Positions 44,527-53,242 of a stretch of DNA of 64,000 bases are shown here, piece by piece. This stretch comes from Bacteroidota bacterium (lineage in GTDB: Bacteria; Bacteroidota; Rhodothermia; Rhodothermales; Rubricoccaceae): the NCBI GenBank assembly GCA_039821555.1, contig JBCBNX010000004.1, forward strand, positions 202,616 through 266,615. The letters run 5' to 3'. The position numbers were made by a program, and so were the translations under genes. Under the pieces are notes generated by a model. It made no database searches. It was given only the letters and a program-made list of their open reading frames with translations, and was not told the DNA's origin. The number at the start of each line of letters is the position of its first letter. Position 1 is the stretch's first letter.

Positions 44527-45555
44527 CTACCCTTCTACGTCTGACTTCGCATGTCCATCGTAGGCCCAGCGCACGTGGGCGGCGCCCCAGGTAAAGCCAC
44601 CGCCGAAGGCGGCCAGGACTAGGTTGTCGCCCCGGTTCAGTTGGTTTTCCCAGTCATAGAGGCAGAGCGGAATCGTGGCCGCGGTCGTGTTGCCGTAGTG
44701 CCCGATGTTGATCATCGCCTGCGAGGACGGGATGCCCATGCGGCGGGCCGTCGCGTCGATGATGCGGAGGTTGGCCTGGTGCGGGACGAGGTAGCGTACG
44801 TCGTCGCTGGTCAGTCCGGCTTTCTCCATGAGCTCGACCGCGGCGTCGGCCATGCCCTCCACGGCGCGCTTGAACACCGAGCGGCCGTCCTGGCGGATGC
44901 TGTGCATCTTCTTTTCGACGGTCTCGTGCGTGGGTGGGTGCAGACTGCCGCCGCCGTCCATGCGCAAGTACTCCGCGCCGGAGCCGTCGACGTACTCGAC
45001 CGACTCCAGCACGCCAACGGGCTTGCCGTCGACGGCGTCGTCGGTGGCTTCCAGGAGGACAGCCCCGGCGGCGTCGCCGAAGAGGATGCAGGTGGTGCGG
45101 TCCGACCAGTCGAGGATCGAGCTCATCTTGTCGGCGCCGACGACGAGCACGCGCTCGTGCTTGCCGGCCTCGATGAACCGCGCGCCGGTGGAAAGCGCGA
45201 AGAGGAAGCCCGAACAGGCCGCGAGGATGTCGTAGCCCCACGCCTTCGTCGCGCCGAGGTCGCGCTGCACGAGGCAGGCCGTCGCCGGGAAGAGCATGTC
45301 CGGCGTGACGGTGGCCACGATGATGAGGTCCACGTCTTCGGCCGCGACGCCCGCCTTGTCGAGTGCTTCCCGGCAGGCACGCGTGGCCATGTAGGACGTG
45401 GCCTTGTCCTTGTCGCGGAGGATGCGGCGCTCAGTGATGCCGGTGCGGGTGCGGATCCACTCGTCGTTGGTGTCGACGAGGCGTTCGAGGTCCGCGTTGG
45501 TGAGGCGCTCCTCGGGGAGGAAGTGGCCGACGGCGGTGATGGCAGCGCGCGGCAT
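44527..45555 (-). CDS. fabH: 3-oxoacyl-[acyl-carrier-protein] synthase III
   Basis: A protein of 342 residues starting at 45555 (MPRAAITAVGHFLPEERLTN); a longer frame to 45759 has no KAS III content. The catalytic triad is Cys114 (LAACSGFLFAL), His258 (VPHQANLRI) and Asn288 (NIGHYGNTTAAT), all conserved. It starts fatty-acid synthesis by condensing acyl-CoA with malonyl-ACP. First gene of the fab operon. The usual upstream partners plsX and rpmF are not present; a receiver-domain gene diverges on the other side. Confidence 0.97.
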   Translation of the reverse strand: MPRAAITAVGHFLPEERLTNADLERLVDTNDEWIRTRTGITERRILRDKDKATSYMATRACREALDKAGVAAEDVDLIIVATVTPDMLFPATACLVQRDLGATKAWGYDILAACSGFLFALSTGARFIEAGKHERVLVVGADKMSSILDWSDRTTCILFGDAAGAVLLEATDDAVDGKPVGVLESVEYVDGSGAEYLRMDGGGSLHPPTHETVEKKMHSIRQDGRSVFKRAVEGMADAAVELMEKAGLTSDDVRYLVPHQANLRIIDATARRMGIPSSQAMINIGHYGNTTAATIPLCLYDWENQLNRGDNLVLAAFGGGFTWGAAHVRWAYDGHAKSDVEG

Positions 45556-45831
45556 AGGGGGTGGGGCGCAAGATGGATGGGGACGAAGGAGCAGAAAAAG
45601 GTACGCCCCGGCTCCGGTTCCGCCTGCGAAGCGCCGCCCAATCCTCGGCAGCCTTCCTGAAAAAGGAGCCAGCGTTTTGACTTGTAGGACAAAAGCTGAC
45701 AGATGCCTGCGTCGTTGACTACGACGTCGGGGGTGCGGGCGTGCAACCTTGCAGGCCAAACCCCGCTTTCGCTTCGGCGCGGGTCTGCGCTACCATGATC
45801 GTGTAACCCTCGCGCGCTCCTCGGTAGCTCC

Positions 45832-46272
45832 ATGCAGCCCCCTGTCCGGCACTCCCTCACGTGGCCCCACGCCGTGCCTCTCAACGCTCCTGTCGCCTCC
45901 GACACGCTGCGCGTCGTCATCGCCGATGATGCCCCGGCCGTTCGTGCGCACCTCCTGGACCGGCTTGCGCAGATCAAGCGCGTCGAGGTGGTCGGTGAGG
46001 CGGAAAACTCCCCGCAGGCCGTCGCCGCCGTCAACGACACGACCCCGGACCTCGTCGTGCTCGACATCCAGATGCCAGGCATGAACGGCATCCAAGCGCT
46101 CAAGCGCATCAAGCGCGACCATCCCGCCACGACGGTCATCATGCTGACCAACCACAGCAACCCCTACTACCGCCAGAAGTGCATGGCCGAAGGGGCGAGC
46201 TACTTCTTCGACAAGTCCAACGACTTCGACGAGTTGGAGGCCACGGTCCGGTTCCTTGCTGCCGAAGCATAG
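45832..46272 (+). CDS. Single-domain response regulator (receiver domain)
   Basis: A protein of 146 residues. The receiver domain (about 26-146) has the acidic pair Asp32-Asp33, phosphoacceptor Asp78 (VVLDIQMPGMNG), Thr106 (MLTN) and Lys128 (FFDKSND). There is no output domain, as in CheY-like or phosphorelay regulators. The first 24 residues precede the fold; a GTG at 45874 is a shorter alternative start. No histidine kinase is adjacent. Divergent from fabH and alone in its unit. Confidence 0.9.
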   Translation: MQPPVRHSLTWPHAVPLNAPVASDTLRVVIADDAPAVRAHLLDRLAQIKRVEVVGEAENSPQAVAAVNDTTPDLVVLDIQMPGMNGIQALKRIKRDHPATTVIMLTNHSNPYYRQKCMAEGASYFFDKSNDFDELEATVRFLAAEA

Positions 46273-46447
46273 CCCGACAGTCGCACTACGTCTGAGCGGG
46301 GTCGATCGAGGAATCGGTTCTGCTATCGTGTGGACGGACACAGGAACAACACCAGATCAGCGTTAGTGGAGGCTGGGGGTATCCCCTGGGGCCGTCCTGA
46401 GGCTCTCGTCACGGCTGTCCCACCTCCAACTTCCTCGCTTGCTACGT

Positions 46448-47614
46448 ATGCCTGCAGTCCCGTCGCCACGCATCCTCTTCCGTAGGTCCAGCGCGAGGAA
46501 CTCGTGTCGTATGGCGTTGGCCGTTCTCGCGTGTGCCGCCGCGCTCATGCTGGGCGCGTGCGACTCCTCGACGACGGAGCCTACAGACGAGCGCTTCGGC
46601 ATCGCAGTCGTCGCCGAGACACCGGGCGGGGAGCCGGTGGTGGGGCTGCGCGTAGCGATCCGTCCCTGCATTGATGTGAACTTGACAGGCGGGCAAGGGG
46701 ACCCCTGTGTCGCGGACGCGCCGACCGCGCCCACACAGCCTGCTGCAATCGCAAAAACGAGCGGTGTCACGTATCAGGGCTTTGAGGTGGAAACCAGTGG
46801 GCTTCTCCTGGAAGCGTTGCTCTTCTTTCGGTGGCGTACAACCATGGAGGTCAACAATCGCGGCTTTGAGGTGCAGATTCGCGAGGCGAGTGCCGAGGAG
46901 TACGAGGTGCTCGGGTTCGTGGAGGGAGCGGGGACGATCGAGGAACTCCAGTTCTATGAGTTTCGGATCACCATCACCGTGGGGAGCTACGTACTGCGGC
47001 TCCGTCAGGAGGACCTGGACGGCACCTCTACCTTCAGTGACGAGGTCCCGGTCACGTATGAGGCGCCCCCCATTCCGTCAAGTCGCCTGACCTCGGTGTA
47101 TCCCAACCCTTTCACGGACCAGACAACCCTCGACTACTTCATAGGAGACGAAAGCCCGAACACACGCGTCGATATCGTTGACCTCGCTGGGAATGTCGTG
47201 TACACCAATGACGAGCCCCTGCAGCCAGCGAGAGGCTACCGGATTCAGTGGACCGCCGAAGGGGTACCTAGCGGGGTGTACACCGTCCGGGTTCGCGTCG
47301 ATGACGAGGTCGTAGGCGCGTTTGCGGTGGCGCGGTGGGCCGTGCTCCCGGACGACGCCATCGATGGCTCAGACGTGCGCGGGGCGACCAACGCGATGGG
47401 CACTTTCGAGACGCTCGATGTCATGCTAGCCCCGGCGTTCTACGGCCCGGACGAGTTGGAGTATCGCGGGCTCAACAACGAGTTGCTCGGCACCTTTGCG
47501 CTGCCAGAGCGCGTGCGCGTCACGCTCATCGATCCGGCGACGGGCGCGCAGCAGGCCTACGACCGCGCCATCGTGGACGGACCGAACACGTTCGCGCTCA
47601 CGTGGGACCAGTGA
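46448..47614 (+). CDS. Lipoprotein with internal Por-type sorting-like domain (paralogue 1)
   Basis: A protein of 388 residues. The start at 46448 gives a signal peptide with a basic n-region and lipobox LGAC (Cys38); an ATG at 46511 would leave no basic residues before the core. After CDSSTTEPTDE come a FGIAVVAETPGGEPVVGLRVAI segment (carboxypeptidase-regulatory-like), then a beta-rich region with NNRGFEVQIRE, and a Por tail-like module (VYPNPFTDQTTLDYF ... GVYTVRVRV) at about 215-297. Unusually, about 90 more residues follow, ending DGPNTFALTWDQ. A close tandem paralogue lies at 47841. Likely surface-exposed; function unknown. Confidence 0.8.
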   Translation: MPAVPSPRILFRRSSARNSCRMALAVLACAAALMLGACDSSTTEPTDERFGIAVVAETPGGEPVVGLRVAIRPCIDVNLTGGQGDPCVADAPTAPTQPAAIAKTSGVTYQGFEVETSGLLLEALLFFRWRTTMEVNNRGFEVQIREASAEEYEVLGFVEGAGTIEELQFYEFRITITVGSYVLRLRQEDLDGTSTFSDEVPVTYEAPPIPSSRLTSVYPNPFTDQTTLDYFIGDESPNTRVDIVDLAGNVVYTNDEPLQPARGYRIQWTAEGVPSGVYTVRVRVDDEVVGAFAVARWAVLPDDAIDGSDVRGATNAMGTFETLDVMLAPAFYGPDELEYRGLNNELLGTFALPERVRVTLIDPATGAQQAYDRAIVDGPNTFALTWDQ

Positions 47615-47840
47615 GGTTGCGCGGGAGAACCCGCTTCCACCGGATCCGGTGAGGGTAGCAGGCGTCCACCGACGAATGAGCCCGACAGATTCGTGCGGTC
47701 TCAGGGCTTCGGGTTCGCGGCCGCTCGCGTTTGAGGTGAGGTTGAAGGTGTGCCTTGTAGGTATCGGGGGATCCCCCCTATCCTTGCGCCCTGAGTCTCA
47801 TCGACACCCTGGCCATCCCACCACACCCCTCCCTCCGCGC

Positions 47841-48956
47841 ATGCCTTCTGTACGTCTTTCGCTTTTGGCTCTTGCCCTGGTTCTCGCCGCGTGCGATTCA
47901 TCCTCGACAGAAACCGACGCGCCCGATCCCGCTGACCCGCCGAATGACCGCTTCCGCATTGCGGTCGTTGCCGAGACGCCAGGCGGGGAGCCCGTCGAGG
48001 GGCTACGCGTGGCAATCCGTCCCTGCTTCTCGGCGCTGTCCGTAGGAGTGCTGGCGGAGACGTGTGTGGCGGCAGCGGAGGCGGCTCCTCACCAGGCTCT
48101 CGCGGGTAAAACGTCGAGCACGGTCACGTACGAGCGTGTCGATGCGACGATCATTGAAGGGCTCTCAGAATCGACGCTCAACGTCACGTGGGTCACGTCG
48201 GCGGAGGCCGAGAACTTGGGCTTCGAGGTGCAGCTACGTGAGAAGAGCGCAGGGGGCTTCTCCGTCATCGGCTTCGTGGAAGGCGGGGGGACGACGGGCA
48301 GCGACCGCTCCTATGAGTTCGAGGCGCCCATCGCCCCCGGTGACTACGTGCTTCAGTTGCGTCACGAGGACACGCAGGGCGTCTCCGGCCTTAGCGACGA
48401 AGTGCTGGTGTCGCCCTCGCAGAGCGGCCTCGGTGCGGTCTTTCCGAATCCGTTCCTCCAGCGGGCCACCGTGTCGTATTTCATTGGGGACGAAAGCCAC
48501 GATGCGCGCGTTGAAATCCGCGACCTCCCAGGGAATTTGGTGTTCACGGATGAGCGGCCTGCGCAGTCCACCGGCAGCTTCGCAGCCGTCTGGGAGGGTG
48601 GGGGCGTGCCCACGGGCGTCTATGTTGTCCGCATGCTCGTCAACGACATGGTGGTGAGCGAGCGCTTCGCTGCGCGCTGGGTCGCCTTCCCTGTGGGCCT
48701 CACCGACGGGCCAGACGTGCGCGGGGAGACTGATGCCGACGGCGCGTTCGAGACGCTCGACGTCACCCTAGCGCCTGCGTTCAACGGCTCGGGCGAACTA
48801 GCCTACCGAGGGGAGAACAACGAATTGCTCGGCACCTTCACGATGCCGAAGCGCGTGCGCGTCACCCTCGTCGACCCGGTTACGAGCGCGCAGCAGACCT
48901 ACGACCGCGCCATCGTGGACGGCCCAAACGCGTTCACGCTCACGTGGGACCAGTGA
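47841..48956 (+). CDS. Lipoprotein with internal Por-type sorting-like domain (paralogue 2)
   Basis: A protein of 371 residues starting MPSVRLSLLALALVLAACDS (lipobox LAAC, Cys18). Same architecture as the upstream paralogue: RIAVVAETPGGEPVEGLRVA, AENLGFEVQLREKS, a Por-like module (VFPNPFLQRATVSYF ... GVYVVRMLV) at about 195-282, and a shared C-terminal region of about 90 residues with NELLGTF and AIVDGPNAFTLTWDQ. The two genes are adjacent with 226 bases between, and the spacers also look related (GTATC..CC..TC near -80), so this is a tandem duplication including the promoter region. Confidence 0.8.
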   Translation: MPSVRLSLLALALVLAACDSSSTETDAPDPADPPNDRFRIAVVAETPGGEPVEGLRVAIRPCFSALSVGVLAETCVAAAEAAPHQALAGKTSSTVTYERVDATIIEGLSESTLNVTWVTSAEAENLGFEVQLREKSAGGFSVIGFVEGGGTTGSDRSYEFEAPIAPGDYVLQLRHEDTQGVSGLSDEVLVSPSQSGLGAVFPNPFLQRATVSYFIGDESHDARVEIRDLPGNLVFTDERPAQSTGSFAAVWEGGGVPTGVYVVRMLVNDMVVSERFAARWVAFPVGLTDGPDVRGETDADGAFETLDVTLAPAFNGSGELAYRGENNELLGTFTMPKRVRVTLVDPVTSAQQTYDRAIVDGPNAFTLTWDQ

Positions 48957-49078
48957 GACTGCAGCAGGCAGAGGGGAGTGCAGCAGGCGGTCTTCCGGTG
49001 CGGCTCCAAATCCGACGTGCATTCACGGGGAGAAGCGCAGCGGCGGTGTAGTTTGCTCCGCTCTCCACCCCGCCCGCC

Positions 49079-50509
49079 ATGCGCCTGCTCCCCCTCGCAG
49101 TTCTGCTCTTCGTCCTCGCCTCGCTCGGCATCGCTCCGAGTGCGGCCCAGCCCGTTGAGGCCCCGACGAGTGCGCGGGCTGAGGCGAGCTTCGAGCGCGG
49201 CCTCGTGCGCTACGAGGCTGCCGACTATGGGGCGGCTGCCACCTGGTTCTTGCAGGCTGCCACCAACTTCGGCTTCCACACGAAGACGACCGCCGCCTAC
49301 CTGATGGCTGGCAAGGCGCACTATGCCGAGGCCGACTTCCCGGCAGCCCTCGGCATCTTCACCACGCTGGTGAACCAGTTTCCGCGCAGCCGCTATGCGC
49401 CCGAAGCGCAGCGGCTCCTCGAAGCCTCCGTCCGCGCGAGCCGGACCGAGCCGCGCGGGCCGTTCAACCTCGGCATCATGCTGCCCGTCGGCGAACGCGA
49501 TGGCAACTTCAGCCAGGCCCTCTTCAACGGCATCCGCATCGCCGTGGACGAGCACAACGGGGCCAACCCCGCCGCACCTGTCCGGATGGTCTTCCGGGAC
49601 TCGCAGGGCAGCGGCGACGGGGCACGTGTGGCGCTGGGCCTCCTCGCCAGCCAAAATGCGGGCGCCGTGATCGGGCCGCTCTACAGCGCCGAGGCGCTCG
49701 ACGCTGCCGAGGCTGCCGAGCGGCAGCAGCTCCCGCTGCTCGCGCCGATGGCCACGGACGAGGCCGTCACGGAGCGCCGGCGCTACGCCTTCCAACTCAA
49801 CCCTACGCCCACGACCCGCGCCCGCACCATGGCGCGCTTTGCCCTCGACGGCATGGGCGCACGGACGCTGGGCGTCGTGGCTGAGCAGGATGGCACCGGC
49901 GGGCGCATGGCCCCGGTCTTCGATGCAACGGCTACCCGCCTCGGCGCGACGGTGCCCGTCTATGACCTGCTCGGCGACCGCCGCGACTGGTTCTCGCTCA
50001 CCCAGCGCCTCCCCGCCACCGACCTCGCCACCCTCGACGCGCTCTACGTGCCGCTCGACAGCCGCGACGCGGAGCAGACGATGCGCAATGTGGTGCGCAA
50101 CCTCGACCAAGCTGGCGTGGGCCTGCGCCTCCTGGGCAACGGCGTGTGGCACACGATGAGCGACATCGAGCCCGCCGGTCCCTTCGCCCTGGCCTACACG
50201 CTCGACTTCGTCCCCGACCGTGATCGCCTCGGCGGGCTCGACTTCGTGGAGCGCTACCGGGCGCTCTCGGGCGGCGTAGACCCCGACCGCCTCGCCTACA
50301 CCGGCTACGACACCGCGCGCTTCCTCCTCACCCAGCTTGCATCGCTCCCCGCGACCGAGAACGCGCCCCGCGACGCGCTCGCCAACGCGCTCCGCAGCGC
50401 CGCGCCCTACCAGGGGCTCGGCATCCGCATCGACCTGGCAGGCGGGCAGAGCAACCAGGCGCTCTACCTCATGGAAGTCCGCGACGGACAGCGCGTGCTC
50501 GTCGAATAG
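49079..50509 (+). CDS. TPR plus periplasmic-binding-fold protein (LpoA/LivK-like)
   Basis: A protein of 476 residues with signal peptide MRLLPLAVLLFVLASLGIAP, cleavage near SAAQ. Residues about 36-115 form TPR/Tol-Pal-type repeats (YEAADYGAAATWFLQA, YAEADFPAALGIFTTLVNQF). Residues about 128-476 are a type I periplasmic-binding fold (FNLGIMLPVGERDGNFSQ, AGAVIGPLYSAEALDAA, RTLGVVAEQDGTGGRMAP, YTGYDTARFLLTQL). TPR plus this fold is the layout of the penicillin-binding-protein activator LpoA, so a peptidoglycan-synthesis role is plausible; an amino-acid sensor is the alternative. It precedes the BamD-like lipoprotein gene on the same strand. Confidence 0.82.
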   Translation: MRLLPLAVLLFVLASLGIAPSAAQPVEAPTSARAEASFERGLVRYEAADYGAAATWFLQAATNFGFHTKTTAAYLMAGKAHYAEADFPAALGIFTTLVNQFPRSRYAPEAQRLLEASVRASRTEPRGPFNLGIMLPVGERDGNFSQALFNGIRIAVDEHNGANPAAPVRMVFRDSQGSGDGARVALGLLASQNAGAVIGPLYSAEALDAAEAAERQQLPLLAPMATDEAVTERRRYAFQLNPTPTTRARTMARFALDGMGARTLGVVAEQDGTGGRMAPVFDATATRLGATVPVYDLLGDRRDWFSLTQRLPATDLATLDALYVPLDSRDAEQTMRNVVRNLDQAGVGLRLLGNGVWHTMSDIEPAGPFALAYTLDFVPDRDRLGGLDFVERYRALSGGVDPDRLAYTGYDTARFLLTQLASLPATENAPRDALANALRSAAPYQGLGIRIDLAGGQSNQALYLMEVRDGQRVLVE

Positions 50510-50613
50510 CCGATGCCCTACGCCGACCTGCAATAAGGCCGCGGGGCCTCGCGTTCTTCGCCGACGCGCTCGCTGCCGCCTTGGATACGATCTCTAGACC
50601 ACCTCGCCGACTC

Positions 50614-51435
50614 ATGGCGCCTCTCTCGCGTCTCCTCTCGCTCGCTCTCATGCTGGCCGCACTCGTCCTCTGGGCCGGGTGCAGTGCTGCAGGCCGCGTC
50701 TCCTCCGATACGCCTGAGGAGGCCTACAACAAGGGCCTCAACGATTTCGAGCGCGGCAAATGCGTCCGCGCCATCGATCACTTCCGGAGCGTCTTCGACT
50801 TTGGGCGCACCCACGAGTGGGCCGACGACGCCCAGCTCCACCTCGCCAAAGCCTACCAGTGCAACCGCGAGTTTCTGCTCGCCGGTAGCGAATACACCCG
50901 CTTCATCGAGTTCTACCGCAACGACCTGCGGCAGGAAGAGGCCGAACTCGGACGCATCGAGAGCTACTACCGCCTCTCGCCGCCGTACCAGCTCGACCAG
51001 ACCGAGACGAAGCGGGCCATCGGCTTTATCCGCGGCTACCTCCGCCGCTACCCCGCTGGCGAAGGCGCGGATCAAGCCGTGCAGCGCCTCGAAGAGCTGA
51101 ACGAGAAGCTGGCCCGCAAGCAGTTCGAGGCTGGCCAGCTCTACATGCGGCGCGAACTCTACGAAGCCGCTGCGCTTGCCTATCTCGCCGTCCTCGACGA
51201 GCACCCCAGCTCGCCCTACGCCGACGACGCGCTCCTGGGGGCGCTGCGCGCGCAGACCACCTACGCGCAGAACAGCATCCCCGCCCGGCAAGCCGACCGC
51301 TTCCAGGAGGCACTCGGTACCTACGACCGCTTCGTGCAAATCTTCCCCGAGTCACCGCTCGTGCGCCAGGCCGAATCGGTCTATGACGTTGCCCAGCGTG
51401 GACATGACGCCGCCACAGCCCGCGCTGGAGGCTGA
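50614..51435 (+). CDS. BamD/YfiO-like outer-membrane assembly lipoprotein
   Basis: A protein of 273 residues. The ATG at 50614 gives a lipoprotein signal with Cys23 in WAGCSAAG (the -3 position is Trp, which is unusual). TPR-like helical pairs follow: EEAYNKGLNDFERGKCVRAI, AQLHLAKAYQCNREFLLAGS and YEAAALAYLAVLDEHPSSPY. YQLDQTETKRAI corresponds to the loop seen in BamD proteins (typically P.DQ..T..A). It would act in the Bam complex, inserting beta-barrels into the outer membrane. Its stop codon is immediately followed by a 15-bp tandem array; nadD lies 103 bases downstream. Confidence 0.85.
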   Translation: MAPLSRLLSLALMLAALVLWAGCSAAGRVSSDTPEEAYNKGLNDFERGKCVRAIDHFRSVFDFGRTHEWADDAQLHLAKAYQCNREFLLAGSEYTRFIEFYRNDLRQEEAELGRIESYYRLSPPYQLDQTETKRAIGFIRGYLRRYPAGEGADQAVQRLEELNEKLARKQFEAGQLYMRRELYEAAALAYLAVLDEHPSSPYADDALLGALRAQTTYAQNSIPARQADRFQEALGTYDRFVQIFPESPLVRQAESVYDVAQRGHDAATARAGG

Positions 51436-51495
51436 GACCTGCCGAAGTCTGACCTGCCGAAGTCTGACCTGCCGAAGTCTGACCTGCCGAAGTCT
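51436..51495 (+). repeat. 15-bp tandem array, four perfect copies plus remnant
   Basis: Four perfect copies of GACCTGCCGAAGTCT start on the base after the TGA of the BamD-like gene; a fifth partial GACCTG follows, and another CTGACCTGT after it. It shares GAC-N-TGCC and its position directly after a TGA with the array at 19563-19652. Confidence 0.95.
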
Positions 51496-51538
51496 GACCT
51501 GTAGCAATGCCTGACCTGTTCAGCAACGCAGGACGCGC

Positions 51539-52156
51539 ATGACAACCGCACGCCTGGGCTTGTTCGGAGGCACGTTCAACCCGCCTCATATCGCACACCT
51601 CGCAGTCGCAGAGGCGATGGGAGAGGCACTAGGCCTAGACCGCGTCTTGTGGATGCCTGCAGCCACGTCGCCGTTCAAGCAGGGCGATCCGGCGTCTGTT
51701 GCACCGGAACATCGCCTCGCGATGGTCGAGCTTGCCGTCCGGGACAACCCCCGCTTCGAGGCATCGGACCTGGAGATCCGGCGCGCTGGGGTCTCGTACA
51801 CCGTGGACACCGTGGAAGCCCTCCGCGCTGCGCGTCCCAGTCAGGCACTCGTGCTGCTGCTCGGCGGCGACAGCCTGGCCGGTTTTACGCGCTGGCATCG
51901 CTGGGAGGCACTGCTCGCGCAAGTCACCCTCGGCGTCTACCGCCGCCCTGGGGACGGACTCAGCGAAGACCTCCGTGAACTGCCCGCCTCGGTGCGCGCA
52001 AAGGTGACCACGGTAGACGCGCTGCGCCTAGATGTGTCGAGTACACAGCTTCGGAAGAGGGTGTCGGAAGCGAGGACAATTCGGTATATGGTTCCGGAAG
52101 CGCTTCGGAAGTATATCGACAAACACGGTCTATACAAAAACCGCGCACAGGCTTAA
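51539..52156 (+). CDS. nadD: Nicotinate-nucleotide adenylyltransferase
   Basis: A protein of 205 residues, usual length. The nucleotidyltransferase signature GGTFNPPHIAH (10-20) holds the HxGH-like His17/His20 pair; WMPAATSPFK, LLLGGDSLAGFTRWHRWE and the C-terminal SSTQLRKRV phosphate-binding motif follow. It makes nicotinate adenine dinucleotide from NaMN and ATP in NAD synthesis. The 3' end and the spacer downstream are noticeably AT-richer than the first two-thirds. rsfS is not adjacent. Confidence 0.95.
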   Translation: MTTARLGLFGGTFNPPHIAHLAVAEAMGEALGLDRVLWMPAATSPFKQGDPASVAPEHRLAMVELAVRDNPRFEASDLEIRRAGVSYTVDTVEALRAARPSQALVLLLGGDSLAGFTRWHRWEALLAQVTLGVYRRPGDGLSEDLRELPASVRAKVTTVDALRLDVSSTQLRKRVSEARTIRYMVPEALRKYIDKHGLYKNRAQA

Positions 52157-52163
52157 TAGTCAG

Positions 52164-52194
52164 TTGATTGGGGTGTCGGAAGAAGATGTAATAT
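52164..52194 (+). promoter_or_regulatory. Candidate promoter of the jacalin/H1-like gene
   Basis: TTGATT (52164-52169) and TAATAT (52189-52194) with a 19-base spacer lie in a locally AT-rich stretch of an otherwise GC-rich region, 85 bases upstream of the start codon at 52280. The spacer is longer than ideal, and Bacteroidota promoters often follow a different consensus, so the support is weak. Confidence 0.3.
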
Positions 52195-52279
52195 CTTACA
52201 CTTCAGCGAGCATGGTGCTCGTGAACCACCCTGATTACTTCCGGTCTCACCGACCACCCTCTACCTGAAAAGACTCACT

Positions 52280-53212
52280 ATGGCTACCAACACCCATCGC
52301 ATCGGCGGCCTCGGCGGCCGGGAGCGTTCCACCGTCGCGGTGCCTGCGGGTGCCACCATCGCGGGCGTTCACGTCTACGCGGCCCAGTACGTCCACGCCG
52401 TCGAGCTCGTCGTGCGTGACGCTGACGGCAACCATCACACGCTCCCGCGCCTCGGCGCGCCGGGCGGCAACAAGCACACCGTCGAGCTCGCCGAGGGCGA
52501 GCGCCTCGTTGGCCTCTCGGGCCGTGCCGACTGGTACCTCGATGCCCTCGTAGTGCACACCGATAAGCGCGCCACCGACGCCTTTGGCGGCCCCGGGGGC
52601 GCAGGCTTTGGCCTCGACCTCCGCGACCGGGAGGTGGTTGGCCTCTCGGGCCGCGCCGACTGGTACCTCGACGCGCTTGAGGTCGTGACGGCTCCGGTCG
52701 CTGAGCCTGCTGCGAAGAAGGCGCCCGCCAAGAAAGCCCCGGCCAGGAAGGCGGCTCTGGCTGCCAAGGCCTCTGCTGCCAAAGCTCCGGCTGCCAAGGC
52801 TCCTGCGAAGAAGGCGGCTCCTGCGAAGAAGGCGGCTCCGAAGGCCGCAGCCAAGCCTACCACCAAGGCTCCCGCCAAGAAAGCGGCGCCCAAGGCCGCA
52901 GCCAAGCTGGCTGCTAAGGCCGCTCCTAAGACCAACGGCGCCGCCAAGCCCGACGATCTGAAGAAGATCTACGGCCTCGGCAAGGTCTACGAGCGTGCCC
53001 TCCACGCCGACGGCATCACGACGTTCGCTCAGATCGCCAAGGCGAGCCTGACGAGTCTCCGCAAGTCCATCGGCGACGGTAGCAAGGGCGGCGACGGCAT
53101 CGCCAACGAGGAGACCTGGGCCAAGCAGGCTGGCTTCCTCGCCAAGGGCGACACGAAGGGCTTCAAGGCCTACGTGGAGACGATCAAGCCCGCCAAGACG
53201 GCGAAGAAGTAA
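52280..53212 (+). CDS. Jacalin-like lectin / histone-H1-like linker / HhH fusion protein
   Basis: A protein of 310 residues with three parts. Residues 6-137 look like a jacalin-type beta-prism: GGLGG near the start, APGGNKHTVEL, FGGPGGAGF, and GLSGRADWYLDAL twice (78-90, 121-133), the jacalin sugar-loop/strand motif. Residues about 145-222 are an Ala/Lys/Pro-rich tail of the histone-H1-like type (AKKAPAKKAPARKA, APAKKAAPKAAAK). Residues 225-256 are a helix-hairpin-helix-like segment (DDLKKIYGLGKVYERAL, GITTFAQIAKAS), followed by a lysine-rich end. No signal peptide: a cytoplasmic, possibly nucleoid-associated protein is inferred. It has its own terminator and a candidate promoter. Confidence 0.8.
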   Translation: MATNTHRIGGLGGRERSTVAVPAGATIAGVHVYAAQYVHAVELVVRDADGNHHTLPRLGAPGGNKHTVELAEGERLVGLSGRADWYLDALVVHTDKRATDAFGGPGGAGFGLDLRDREVVGLSGRADWYLDALEVVTAPVAEPAAKKAPAKKAPARKAALAAKASAAKAPAAKAPAKKAAPAKKAAPKAAAKPTTKAPAKKAAPKAAAKLAAKAAPKTNGAAKPDDLKKIYGLGKVYERALHADGITTFAQIAKASLTSLRKSIGDGSKGGDGIANEETWAKQAGFLAKGDTKGFKAYVETIKPAKTAKK

Positions 53213-53242
53213 GGCCCGCTCCCAGCATGAGGCCCATCCCTG

